A DNA stretch of 64,000 nucleotides from Lactuca virosa. Its lineage: Eukaryota; Streptophyta; Magnoliopsida; Asterales; Asteraceae. The stretch is from positions 360,011,840-360,075,839 of the forward strand of contig CAKMRJ010000001.1 in NCBI GenBank assembly GCA_928212115.1, written 5' to 3'. Below, one piece after another: positions 53,641-64,000 of this stretch (position 1 is the stretch's first letter; each line of letters begins with the position of its first letter). The notes under the pieces were generated by a model. The model was not told the origin of the DNA. It saw only the letters and a list, made by a program, of their open reading frames with translations, and did no database searches. Both the position numbers and the translations under genes were made by a program.

Positions 53641-56125
53641 TTGTATGGAATTACAAACACTTATAATCATAGTATATGAGACTTATAGGTAAACTACTTA
53701 TTTGGTAAGTAAACTTTTATATCTAGGATATATATACTAAACATTTGAGAGTTAAAATGATACTTTCAAAACTATACTTTTGAACTTGGAAAATGTATTA
53801 TTTTTATATGGAGTCAAAACCTGTGGACTCACCAACTTTATGTTGACGTATTTTTAAATGCATGTGTTTTTAGGAAGTTGATAACTATGATACGAGAAAT
53901 GACATTACACTGCCCGGTGTTTCCGCCGACGGCCGGGGTGTGACACCCTCCAAGAGACTCTGGTTATAACTACAAGCTACGATCGTACACTCAACAGGTG
54001 TCAACCGACAAGTCTCACTAGATCCTTAATCAAATTTTACACGAAGAGAAACATATAAAACTCATTCCCGGCCCAATGAACCATGTAAGCGAGCAACTAA
54101 GGCTCACGAAGCATGTAAGTCATTTTTAGGCCCGAAAGGAATGAGGTTATATAACATGAGCCCAAAATACATGTCAAAGGACAACTAATGCCCCTTTCAC
54201 ATGAAAGGTATTTACAGGCCCAAATAGCACGTAATTAGTATCCAAGGTCCGCCGCGCATGTTAATGGGTTAGTGAGGCCCAATAAACAAATAAATAGTAT
54301 TCGGGACCTATCAAGCCTATTAATGGGCCACTAAGGCCCAATATTATGCGAATGGCAAAATTAGTTCGTTTGTTATTTTATTGCTAGTATTAGTTCAAGT
54401 ATTCGCCAAATTAACTTAAAAATACCACTTTTGTAATCATAGATATATTATGAATGCACACAAGTTAACATGTCTAGATGATTTGAAAGTGTGTATAAGT
54501 CATATAAACTTGCATCTAACAAAAGTATAAACACTTTTAGTAAGTTAAAACAATTTTCTGATTTTTGGCTTTTACGTCTCTAGTTTTAGAAACATTATAG
54601 AAAAATCATTGTAAGTTGAAATTTAGATCCATCAACTCTGAGAGTTTAGAAAATAAGTCTACTTTCTTCATAATTTCTATTATAATTTTTAATGATCTCG
54701 AACCAGTGTGAAAATGTTCATCTCCACAGACTGGTCCGAAATCCTTCCTCAAATGATAGGCAGTTTTGTAAAAATCGCCAAAAATTGTAGAAAAATCGTA
54801 TGAATGCGTGAGAGTGGTCATTTTAAAGGTATAAACCTTAAATTTTTGCATGTAAAAAAGTTTTGAAAAAGATTACCATCAAGTTGGTCAAAATAGTCCG
54901 TAAGTAGACCAAAACGTATATGTTAAAAGCTGATTTTGAGTTTAGGTTATAGATTTTTGAACACAGCACTTGTTTTTGCTATTTTGAGTGTATAAATCTC
55001 AGATCTGCAAGTTTACATGACAACATATACTTTTCTCATAGTTTTTATGAAGATCTAAGTGATAAACTTCATGTTTTTAACATATTTTTAGATTTATGAA
55101 GTAAACAACACATAATCACCAAATAAATCATGAAAAACACACATAGTCATGCATATGCACATAGATCTACACAAAACAACTTGTATTCTCCCCCAAAACT
55201 TAGTAAAAACTGAAAATAGGGGGTATGAACTCACATTGCTTTGGTGTTTTTGGTTCTTGGTGATAAATTGAGTAGATCTCGGCCCTAGGAAGCTTCTTGA
55301 GGAGGATTTTCGGACTTAGATGGTTCTAAGAAGCATGATTCACGAAAACATGGATGTAAGAGGAGTGAATAAGTTTAAAGATGAAGTAATACACTTGGGT
55401 TTGCAAGATATTACCATAATGGATGAGTTCTTGATGAAGTCTTCTTGAAACACCCACACAACTCACGAAATTTGGAAGAATGAAGGGAGGATTTTCTTAA
55501 GTTAAAGATGGAGAGTGTTTGAAGAATTTGTGTGAAGAGAGGTGGTGAGAGGTGGGTTTGGCTGAGGATTAAGAAGAGAGGGGAGAGGGGTTAGGAGGAA
55601 AAGAAGTGAGATTACCATTAAACAATGAGGAGGTGTCAAGTCCTTATTAAATCTCATTTTCTCTTTTTTTTGTTTTAATTTGGGCCGAGAATGGGCTAGG
55701 AGGAAAAGAAGTGAGATAGTTTGGTCCATTCCTTGACTTAGTTCAAAATCATGAGGCCCATAATGAATATTTTTCGGCCCATTGGGCCTTTATGGACGTT
55801 CACGGCCCAATGAAACCCAAGGGAGTAGTTTACGGCCCATTAGGGCCAATGAAATCATTCATGGCCCAACATGGCCCATTAGTGATTATATGAACTATTC
55901 TAGGCCCTCATGGCCCAAAATGTTAAAATCTTATGAATGTGGGTCCAATTAGAGCCCAATTAGAGCATCCTAGTCCATAAATACTTGAACCGGGATTTCT
56001 ATGGTTTTAAATCCATATGAGATGTATTGTATTAGGTTTTGAACTTAAATCAAAAGTTTGGATTCAAATGGATGGTTTTTGATTGAGCATAGAGTATGAT
56101 TATCCCTTAGAGTACATGCCTTACA

Positions 56126-57950
56126 ATAGATGATGCTTATATGAGAATAGAATTTTCTTGCTAAAAAAAATGCTAGTTGCGACATCACACCACCGACTAA
56201 ATTTTTGAATCAAAGCTTTTGCAAGCGTACACTCAAGAAAAATATGATTAACATTCTCCACTTGATCCATGCAAATAAGACAAAGAGAACTAGGAACATC
56301 AATACCTCTAGAAATTAAGTTATCTTTAGTAGGAAGACGATTAAGAATAGCTCTCCAACTAAAAATATTCACTTTGATCGGCACCAATCTATTCCATCTA
56401 GTTTCAACCATGCCATGTGGTAACACCATGCCATCAATCACCTCATGCGTATCTTTCACCGAAAAATCGACATTAACATTATTAGTTAAATTCCACACCC
56501 AAGAATCTTTAGAGTCTCAAAATTGAATATTAGCGATTAGTTCAACCATGGCCGAAAACTGGGCACTTTGAGCACCTCCTCTTAGATCATATCTCCAACA
56601 CCAATGCCAATTATTACCCTGATGCCTATCAGCAACAACACAATTAGAATCGACATCAAATGCAGCCAATCTAGGAAATAAATCAATAAGAGGAACACTT
56701 CCAACCCACACGTCCTTCCAAAACATAGTATTTCTCCCATCTCCTATAGATTTCGCTAAGGTGGAAAGAGGAATAATCTGTTTAGAGTGTAATTTCATAA
56801 TGGAACCCACTATAGACGACCAAATCCCTTTTGTAGCGAAACGATAATTAACACTAAAACCTGCAAGACGACCATGAATCGACTTTCTAATACGCGCCCA
56901 TAAAGCATCAGGATTAGAAACAAGTCTCCATCTCCATTTTAACAACAAAGTTTCATTAAAAGCCATTAAACTACCAATTCCGAGACCACCATTAACTTTA
57001 TTGGCTAAAATAAGTTTCCACTTAACCCAAGACATACACTTTTCTTCAAGATTAGCACCCCAAATTTTTTTTGCTCTAGCCGCTTCTAAACACTCTGCAA
57101 CTTTAATAGGCCTTTTAAAAAGAGAAAATAATAAATACCCAAGGCCCCAAGAACTGAATGAATTAGGGTATACCTCCTGCCAATAGACACCATGCTATCT
57201 TTCCAGCCATTCAGCTTCGAAGAAAGCTGATCAAAAATCGGTTGCCAGTTTTTACTAAGAGACATATTCAAGACGGCAGGAATACCAAGATACTTGAAAG
57301 GAAAAAAATTAGCCTCACACCCGACAATACTAGCAAAACCGATTACCTCAGAAGTCGAGACCCCCACTCCAAAAAAAATTGACTTGTGAAAATTAATCCG
57401 GAGACCCGAAACTTCATAAAAGCATTTCAGAATAAACACTAAATTTTCAACATTCTGTTTAGACCATTTACCTACAAAAATTGCATCATCAGCATAAAGA
57501 AGATGAGACAATGGAATCTTATTACCTCCCACTTTGAATGGTTTAAAAATATTCAACTCCACCGCATCAGACATCGCAACATTCAGAGCCTCCATGACAA
57601 GGAGAGAGAGAAAAGGAGACAAACGGTCTCCTTGCCTAAGACCTCTTTCCAAAGAAAATTCTACAGTCAGACTTCCATTCACCAAAACCAAAGATCTAGA
57701 ATAAGTAAGGCACTCCTTAACCCAAGAGATCCAAATGGGATCGAACCCCATAAATTACATAATCTTGATCAAGAAATCCCAAGAAACGAAGTCGTATTCT
57801 TTTTCAAAATCAACTTTTTAAAATCATAGATTTCTTTTTTTGTTTTTTACACCACGCCACCACCTCATTAAGCATTAAAGGACCATCTAAAATTTGTCTT
57901 CCTTTAATGAAGGTAGACTGCTCCATACCAACTAAAGAACCCACCAACTA
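56126..57950 (-). pseudogene. L1-type LINE fragment: reverse transcriptase and zf-RVT
   Basis: Minus strand. The RT starts with TFIKGRQILDGPLMLNEVV near 57920, continues to RGLRQGDRLSPFL (normally GDPLSP), the catalytic LLYADDAIF near 57490, and FHKSIFFGVGV. A central region (NGGLGIGSLMAFNETLLLKW, WKDVWVG) and the zinc-binding domain WRAILNRLPTKDNL with CLICMDQVENVNHIFLEC follow. Frameshifts occur near 57770, 57086 and 56520. The 5' endonuclease part is absent, typical of truncated insertion. The 3' end is cut by the G1 LTR. Confidence 0.88.
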
Positions 57951-59642
57951 AGGCAGGCGGCTGCTCAAGGCCATGATTTAGTGGTTGTGCGTGTGTCCCT
58001 AACCAATAATCAAGCTCCCGTAAATCATTGTAGTCTATGGTACCATCGCCTGTACGGTTCAACAATATTTAATTATAGACGATACAATAACGGTTTTACC
58101 ATAAAGTTAAATAAAAACTATATGGAAGTGAAATGATTAACAATGTACCTCCACCCCCTTCGAGGTACCAACATCATCTCCGACAATCTTATTGATAAAT
58201 TTTAGAAGCATGGCTAAAGTAGCGTCGCGCTCTGCTAAATGCTTATCCTGTTACCTCAACTGCTCGTAACATTGATGGACCTTATTTTGCAATTCATAGA
58301 CCTTTTTTTGCAACTCATTAATAATTCAATCATTATCAGTTGATGGTATAGTAGGAGACAGTGGTGGTGGTGGCGGGTGCGATGAAACATTTGTCCGTGC
58401 CTTTTTTTGTCGAGGGCATGGGTAGGGAGTGTTTGGGTGATGGTGTTAGGGAAGGTGTCCTATGAAGTTCTGGGTCAGGTAAATCAGGGTGATCAATCCA
58501 CATTAGGCTAACTATCTACCATTCAACATGACTCTCAGCTTCTGTCGGCTCCAACTTCTGTATAAGTCTATTATCCTGCTAACAAAATTATAAAATTATA
58601 AGTAAACAAAATTTAAACATATAAAAGAAAATTATAAAATGTATAAGTAATCATACGTCGTTGATGGTTATAATATAGTTGCACTCAAGCACATGTAAAA
58701 GCCTCAATTTCGACCATGCAACAACCCGATGGATCACATTCGGTTGTCGGGTACCAAACAAACTGCTCACAAGAAAACTCTTAAGAATCTATATCTTAAA
58801 GAATCTTGTATTAGATTATTTATCAAACAAAAATAATAATAAATTGTTAATGATGTACCTTACCTTAAAAGCGTGTAAAAAACCGTTTACGATGTACGTC
58901 TTTGAGGTAGTTTTGCTTTTGGTTCTATTGGATGTATAAGCTTGTCAACCTTGTTGAATACAGTCAATATATGTGAATACAATTGATCCCAAAATTATCC
59001 TCCCCCATGGATATCTGCAACATAAATTTATAAAAAATATTGATGATAATTATAATCTCTAATCATAAATTAACGACATGATACATGTTGAAGTCATCAA
59101 GGTCGGATACCAAAGTGAAATACTTCTCTAAAATAGGTTCTTTAGCCAACTGTTCATTGAACCATTTCTCAAATTGATATAGAAGAAATACACAGACCGC
59201 ATCCTCGTCCAATAAGTCATTAAACGAATGATTAAACACATTCATCACATCGTCTAATTTCACAGAGACATTCATCGCGACCATATGAAACACACGACAC
59301 TGAATGCGACTTCGAAACCAGAGGCAGGAAAATAATATCCAAAGCAGAAGCTGGTGACAAGACATAATTATTTCTTCCCTAAAGATAGCTCGTAACCCCC
59401 AATCTCAAAAACCATTCCCTCTACTTTGCTTCTGGGCCCGTGATAACTTCATGGAAAAACACATAATATAGAAGTAAATGATCCCCATCTACCTTAGGAA
59501 TGTCTAACGACCTCCCAAAACATGAATTCCAGAACATAGTTTGGTATGTCGCTATGTCTTTCAATGCTGCAGGATCATCCGCACTTACTTTGGGTTTACA
59601 GGACAGTGTAATGGATGCATCAAAAATCATTTCGTGTTGCAA
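57951..59642 (-). pseudogene. Decayed DUF1985/Ulp1-type plant gene, several exons
   Basis: Minus strand. 59063-59365 contains NHSFNDLLDEDAVCVFLLYQF and LVSDLDDFNMY, followed after an intron ending TTGCAG by YPWGRII (about 58999), matching the DUF1985 pattern found in plant Ulp1-related genes often carried by Mutator-like elements. Further exons: around 58680-58790 (VIHRVVAWSKLRLLHVLECN) with a GTATGA donor, 58140-58350 (a helical INELQKKVYELQNKVHQCYEQL) and 57951-58060 (NRTGDGTIDYNDLRELDYWLG). In-frame stops and a shift in PWGRII mean it is not functional. 59421-59642 is an open frame I do not recognise (ATYQTMFWNSCFGRS), possibly its upstream exon. The LINE borders its last exon. Confidence 0.6.
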
Positions 59643-60074
59643 ATAGAAAACTTGTTATAAACCAAATCCGAACGAACATTGACCACCATTCTGGATCATG
59701 TTTATGACATTTTGGACATGTTCTTCGTGTTCCAGATCAGTTGCTCGCATTCCGGAGCATTCTGGAATGGATTTTTTTTGTTCCAGAACGTGATTAGTTT
59801 ATTTCGGAACACTACTTTTCGATTAATAATCACATTATATAAACACCTAAACTAGGTTAGGGTTGGTCCTAATGCATTAACATCTTCTATTGCAACTTCA
59901 GAATGTGTTTCATTCCAGGGTTGTTCTTCGGATTCCAGAATTCAATTTTTTTTTGGAACACTAGTTTTCGATGAATAATCACACTATATAAACAACTAAA
60001 CTAGGTTTTGTTTTTTCCTAATGCGATGTCATCTTCTATTGCAACTCCAGAACATGGTTAGTTCATTTCGGAAA

Positions 60075-60129
<55 letters not shown>
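59643..60129. repeat. Intergenic repeats: 149-bp period duplication and TA tract
   Basis: No gene. About 120 bases starting GGAACACTACTTTTCGAT (59806) recur at 59955 with some changes. TTCCAGAA/TTCTGGAA-type phrases recur. A TA microsatellite fills 60078-60129. Confidence 0.75.
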
Positions 60130-60130
<1 letters not shown>

Positions 60131-60498
60131 TAGGATTAAACCCGTGGAAACCACGGTTTTGAAAGAAAAATATTATTTATAATTTGACATCGTAATGAAT
60201 AATCAAATATTTGCAAAACATTTATTAATTTTTAACGGCAGAAGTTTTGTTAGTATCTTTATATTTTTGTTTTAAAATAAATATATATATGCACCATTAT
60301 TAATCTCCAATTTACGTTTTGTAAGTTCAGACATTTGATGAAATCATTAGTTTTTACGATGCAATACACATTTAAGTATAATGAAAAAAAACACAATAAA
60401 TCATTTTGTTACACCATATTCTTTTTAAGAAATTTATGAATATAACTCGAGATAAAACGTTTTCTGCATAATATATATCTTAGAATCTCATTTACAAA

Positions 60499-60602
60499 AG
60501 AAAGTCACCTAAAATTCTCATTTATTATTGGATTCTAAAATAAATATTTAAGAAAGTCACCTAAAATTCTCATTTATTATTGGATTTTAAAATAAATAAA
60601 TT
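60499..60602 (+). repeat. 52-bp tandem duplication in the Helitron
   Basis: AAGAAAGTCACCTAAAATTC and the following 32 bases are repeated once with two or three differences. Confidence 0.85.
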
Positions 60603-62445
60603 TGAGTGCATTTTAAAGGTATTCACGAACAAAAACGTCATATTAAGCGATTTGAATTAAATGTAGATTCTCATAAGTTTTTGTTATTTTATTTGATTAA
60701 GCGATTTGAATTAAATATGTATCAAGTTGTCTAAATCAAATTTTCTAAAAATATGGCTTTGGAAACTTAGATTACTTTTAAACTTAGACTTTTGGCCTTT
60801 CAAAATCACGTAGCACTCACATAATATTAAAAGCATAAAAAATAAACCCAAGTCACAACCTTCCGTTCAAAAGTAGGATGCTAAACATCATAGAAACATG
60901 GCGATGACAACCCGTTGCTTCAGCATATGTAAGTATTTGGAATGTATTTGACAGCTTGATACATTGATATATAGGAAAATGCAGCATGTTAGCAATTTAG
61001 AAAAAAAAAAAGCAATGAAGTAAATTCTTGTGGGCTCGTTGATCCTGACAGAGATTCAATGGAGAAGGCATTCCAGTGTCCATTACTTGAAATAAAATCT
61101 TATGCGCATTTACATAGGCTTTCTAATAATACAATTAACTCAGCTGGAACCATAGGGCCTTGTAACGTAGACATGGGAATTGTTCCAACATGTCCTTGTG
61201 ATCCTCTCACTTATAGCTGCACTTAAGCATATAATATAAATTTATTATTAGTACAAAACTTTAGCTTTTAATTTCACAAATCCAATATTTCTTATAAATA
61301 CACAAATCATCTTTGCTTTTAAGGGCAAGTCCAAACGATCACCATAAAGATATAATAATCAAACTTATCAACCAGTAGTACACTCAGTTCTTTTCAAAAA
61401 ATAATCTAAAAAATCAAATATTATCCTATCAACATAAAATCTAAAAAAAATTATAATATTAGCTTTAGATACAACAAAGAATGTTATGTTAAACTTAATT
61501 TTTTTAAAATCCAGTGTTAATTTATTATATTTATTTTCCATATAAGTAACTTGTGGAAAAGAGGATAGAAGAATTTATCTTTGAATGTTACCACAAGATT
61601 GATAACAGTTCTTTCAACATTTATTCTGCAATTAACTTATTTAATTTATGGAATGAGATTGATGTCAAAAGTTGTCCCTATTTGTTCAAATATGTTAATG
61701 CAAGGCGATTTCTGCGTGAAGGCCTCAAAAGGTATCTTATATGAATTCACAACATCATCGTAATTATTATTACCCAGGTTTAATCTAATATCTGACTGAT
61801 GACCTCTTGTACTCTGTATATATAGTTCCTATGGGTTAAGGGAAATGAAACATAGTTTATGGCTCCATTCTTCCACTTTAAAGTTTGAGCCTTTTTCTAT
61901 TAATTCAAAAAGAAACACCCAAAAGTTACTATTCATCCATTCTAAATTGTTAGTAATCAATGAAACATGTGTGTGGGTCTTAGAAAAATGGAGATAGAGA
62001 AAGGGGTTTCTAACCAATGTCACATTTCTTATCATCCTTAGTCAGCTTCCTTATGTCACAGAGGCTATACCAATGACAACACCCATGCCATGGGCTTCTT
62101 CATCTCATGTGGTGAGGTACAAAACCAGCCAAAAAAAGCTCAAAGTCAACTCAACATAAACCTAATTTGACATAATTTAAGATGAGAGATTGACTTACGC
62201 ATAAAAAAACAATTTTATACAAAAAGAACAAAACAGTCAATCAAATTCAAGGTATTGTAAGTCTTTAAGTATGATTATAAATACTTAGTATTTACATCTA
62301 TTATAGAAGAATTACTGTTTGAAAGTTTTTGGTGTAAGCTGAAATTGAAATCAAGCAGAATAAGTATGCCCTCGTATCTTAAAAACTGAAAGATTGGGAG
62401 TTTAGCAATCAAATGAGTCATTTTGCAAGGCAGGATATAAGTCCA

Positions 62446-62739
62446 TTATCCATGGAATTCTAAAAAAACAACCGTTCTTAGGCTTTTAACAGAGAATTTA
62501 TACCTAAAATAAAGAAATTCCTCACAGTATTTTGCTGCTTCATCTTCTGGAAGATCAACAAGATTTTGTTCCAAAGCACAACCGAAAAGAATAATTGTCT
62601 CACCCCTATATACTTGAATCATAGTACTAAAAGGACTAAAAATTAAATCAACAACAAACATGTTAGCTATTGGCCAAAGAATAGAATCATGTAAAACTTG
62701 AATTAGGAAACCATGAGAATCCAATGTATCTTTAAACAA
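62446..62739 (-). pseudogene. Possible captured OLA1-like (Obg-like ATPase) exon fragment in the Helitron
   Basis: A 97-codon minus-strand frame contains IILFGCALEQNLVDLPEDEAAKYCEE, here written as overlapping parts IILFGCALEQNLVD and LPEDEAAKYCEE. This resembles the segment IIPFSCALERNLADMP-EEAAKYCEEN of plant Obg-like ATPase 1 as I remember it. Residues upstream (DSHGFLIQVLHDSILW) do not match, and a GTATAA donor-like site follows the matching part. Gene-fragment capture is common in plant Helitrons. No start, GTPase motif or intact domain is present. Confidence 0.4.
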
Positions 62740-63891
62740 ATAATTCTATCAAAAAAAATTAACATACACAAGGGCTCAGAATTGTTTTTTTCTTCAAAAA
62801 GAATATGAAAAAGATGATATAGATTACCTTATTCATCGGTGTGCTGAGAAGGGAACCAGTCGTGTTAGAGAAATGAGTTCATCAGCAATTAGTGGAGGGT
62901 AAAGGAGAATACAACAAATTCTGTTATGCTTCCGTACAAAAATTCTCATTTATTTTGAGAAAGTCATGAAGATGTCTCTTGGATAGAAATTAGGTAAAGT
63001 CAGAGTTTGTCCCTAACTTTTACCCAAGACTTCAAACAACGAATGAGCAAATTTTCAATAGAAACACCTTGTAATAATCAGAAATATAGAATGAAAAAAA
63101 ATAAACTTGCATACCATGAATTAAGAACCTTAATAAGAAGAATTCGTGAACCAGAAGTTCTCAAGTGAATCCACCATCGTTAACATCCATAAATGTTAAA
63201 CCAATAGATGAGACCATAATCCCAAGACGACAATATAACCGAACCATCGCCTAACTCCTGTAATATGGGAACGTGGAGAAGAAATCAGAATTTGAGAAAG
63301 AGGGAGATAGGGTTACGATAAGCCAGCGAGAATGAAGGAAAATTTGTAACCTTGCAATTTGTTTATTTTCAATGACGATTTGATATGATTGGGACCAAAC
63401 TTATTCAAATTACTAACAGAAATCAAATCAAATTACGAGCAACAGAAGAAAGAGGAAGAACTCCCCATCCAGGTGTGTGTGATTTCTTGCGATTCCGTGC
63501 CTGATTTTGCACAATCATGGTTTTGAAAAATGAAGAAGTTATACTGGGATTAAGTTTCATCAATAGAGAAAATTTTAGCGTAAATAATGGACTTAATAGC
63601 TTAAACCGATGAACAAATATGATTGTGTGATTTGATTTTCAAAATGCAAAAGCAAATTAGGCGTCTTTATTTTTGTTATAGTTAGTCAATCAATTTGTTG
63701 CAAATTTAATGGGATTGATTATGAATATCTTTATCTTTATACAGATTATAATTATAATGCTGACCAATTTGAAGACATAAAAAGGTAGTTTAGTAATTTC
63801 ACTTGAAGGAAAATGAGCGGGAAAATAAGTTTAGGAGGGGCTAAGCAAATGACATGTGGCATAAATAGTACTCTTTTATTAGAATAGGGGA

Positions 63892-64000
63892 TATATATTG
63901 ATGCGACCTTGCTCCGAACCACCTGCTCTGGAGGAGTGCTTCTACGCCGGAGACTGATCTGCGAGGTCACAACAGACAAGTCCGTTAGAGCCACCCCAGG
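63892..64000. other. Sequence right of the Helitron, unassigned
   Basis: 109 bases of more G/C-rich sequence than the Helitron. The minus strand is open (SVVTSQISLRRRSTPPEQVV) up to the window edge, but I recognise no family. Confidence 0.3.

Larger units (their letters stand above)
52058..53945 (+). mobile_element. Nested solo LTR (1,888 bp) inside the G1 LTR
   Basis: Perfect duplication CCCTC at 52053-52057 and 53946-53950, termini TGTAACACTAG and GGGGTGTGACA. It is a related gypsy LTR in opposite orientation. TATA-like CCTATAAATATC lies near 52733. A GTGAGT donor is at 52881 and a TTTTTAG acceptor at 53873. No internal region remains. Confidence 0.9.
51502..55234 (-). other. Candidate intron in the G1 5' LTR
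   Basis: Donor AAT|GTGAGT at 55234 and acceptor ACTTGTATTCTCAG at 51502, about 1,840 nt after removing the nested LTR. The acceptor is 239 nt from the LTR end. Confidence 0.4.
51263..56125 (-). mobile_element. G1 5' LTR, split by a nested solo LTR
   Basis: The left end TGTCACACCCCCG next to the primer site fixes this as the 5' LTR of the minus-strand element. After removing the nested LTR and one duplication copy it is about 2,970 bp, close to LTR B (2,933 bp). The sequence continues across the break (GGAGGGAGAGCG region). GGCCCA-type motifs recur at 54070-54350 and 55680-55930. The right border at 56125 (TGTAAGGC on the minus strand) is inferred from length and from where the LINE frame stops; the matching duplication is off the window. 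Confidence 0.75.
60130..63891 (-). mobile_element. Non-autonomous Helitron (3.76 kb)
   Basis: On the minus strand the element begins TCCCCTATTCTAATAAAAGAG (at 63891) after an A, and ends at 60130 with CTAG before a T. The 3' end has a hairpin CCGTGG-TTT-CCACGG 12 bases before CTAG. TC...CTRR ends, a subterminal hairpin and insertion between A and T are Helitron hallmarks. No Rep/helicase ORF is present. It contains a 52-bp tandem duplication at 60499-60602 and is otherwise mostly A/T-rich non-coding sequence. Confidence 0.75.

Noticed and set aside
51263..53945. 2.7-kb terminal-inverted-repeat DNA transposon (TGTCACACCCC...GGGGTGTGACA)
   Set aside because: The ends belong to two different LTRs in opposite orientation; a CCCTC duplication at 52053 and 53946 shows one is nested in the other.
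57503..57829. 108-codon plus-strand ORF
   Set aside because: Antisense of the LINE reverse transcriptase.

Overview
This window looks like gene-poor, repeat-dense nuclear DNA of a flowering plant. The retroelement proteins resemble ones I recall from the daisy family (lettuce or sunflower relatives), but I could not run a search, so the family is an inference. I see no intact host gene, tRNA, rRNA or bacterial-type feature. Almost the whole window is one nest of LTR retrotransposons, resolved here by matching LTR termini (TG...CA), tRNA-Met primer sites, polypurine tracts and 5-bp target duplications.

Layout from the outside in. The host element G1 is a Ty3/gypsy chromovirus-like element on the minus strand. 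Its 5' LTR is about 51263-56125, its gag start is near 49857, and the rest of gag and pol lie at 12651-11847 and 4268-2530; its 3' end is off the left edge. G1 was hit by: (a) a plus-strand Copia-type element with a non-coding interior (1-2529); (b) Copia-1 (plus, 4269-11846); (c) a SIRE/Maximus-type Copia element (minus, 12657-49803, duplication TGGTG) with a long env-like ORF; and (d) a solo LTR inside the G1 LTR (plus, 52058-53945, duplication CCCTC). The SIRE element was in turn hit by Copia-2 (minus, 15308-22941, duplication CTTCT, in the env-like ORF) and by a second gypsy element G4 (plus, about 31321-48682, in gag). G4 gag was hit by Copia-3 (minus, 32157-39788, duplication ACAGC) and by solo LTR A (minus orientation, 40375-44082, duplication CAAAC). 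LTR divergence agrees with this order: the SIRE pair differs by roughly 4%, Copia-1, -2 and -3 by under 1%.

Right of the nest, G1 seems to sit in a 5'-truncated LINE (56126-57950, minus). The LINE abuts exons of a decayed DUF1985/Ulp1-type gene (57951-59642, minus), followed by an A/T-flanked non-autonomous Helitron (60130-63891, minus) with a possible captured OLA1-like exon.

The strongest unexplained signal is in Copia-1, -2 and -3. Their pol genes are decayed, yet all three keep short hairpins with nearly the same loop on different, mutually complementary stems. There are two classes, one around CGGCATCCC and one around GGTTAACCACACACGCTC, plus an almost invariant block near the 3' end. 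This pattern suggests a selected RNA structure in a lineage mobilised in trans. A second signal is a candidate intron of about 1-2.5 kb inside four gypsy LTRs, with GTGAGT donors; in the three longest LTRs the acceptor lies 238-239 nt from the LTR end. A third is that each of these LTRs carries its own reiterated short motif near the promoter.
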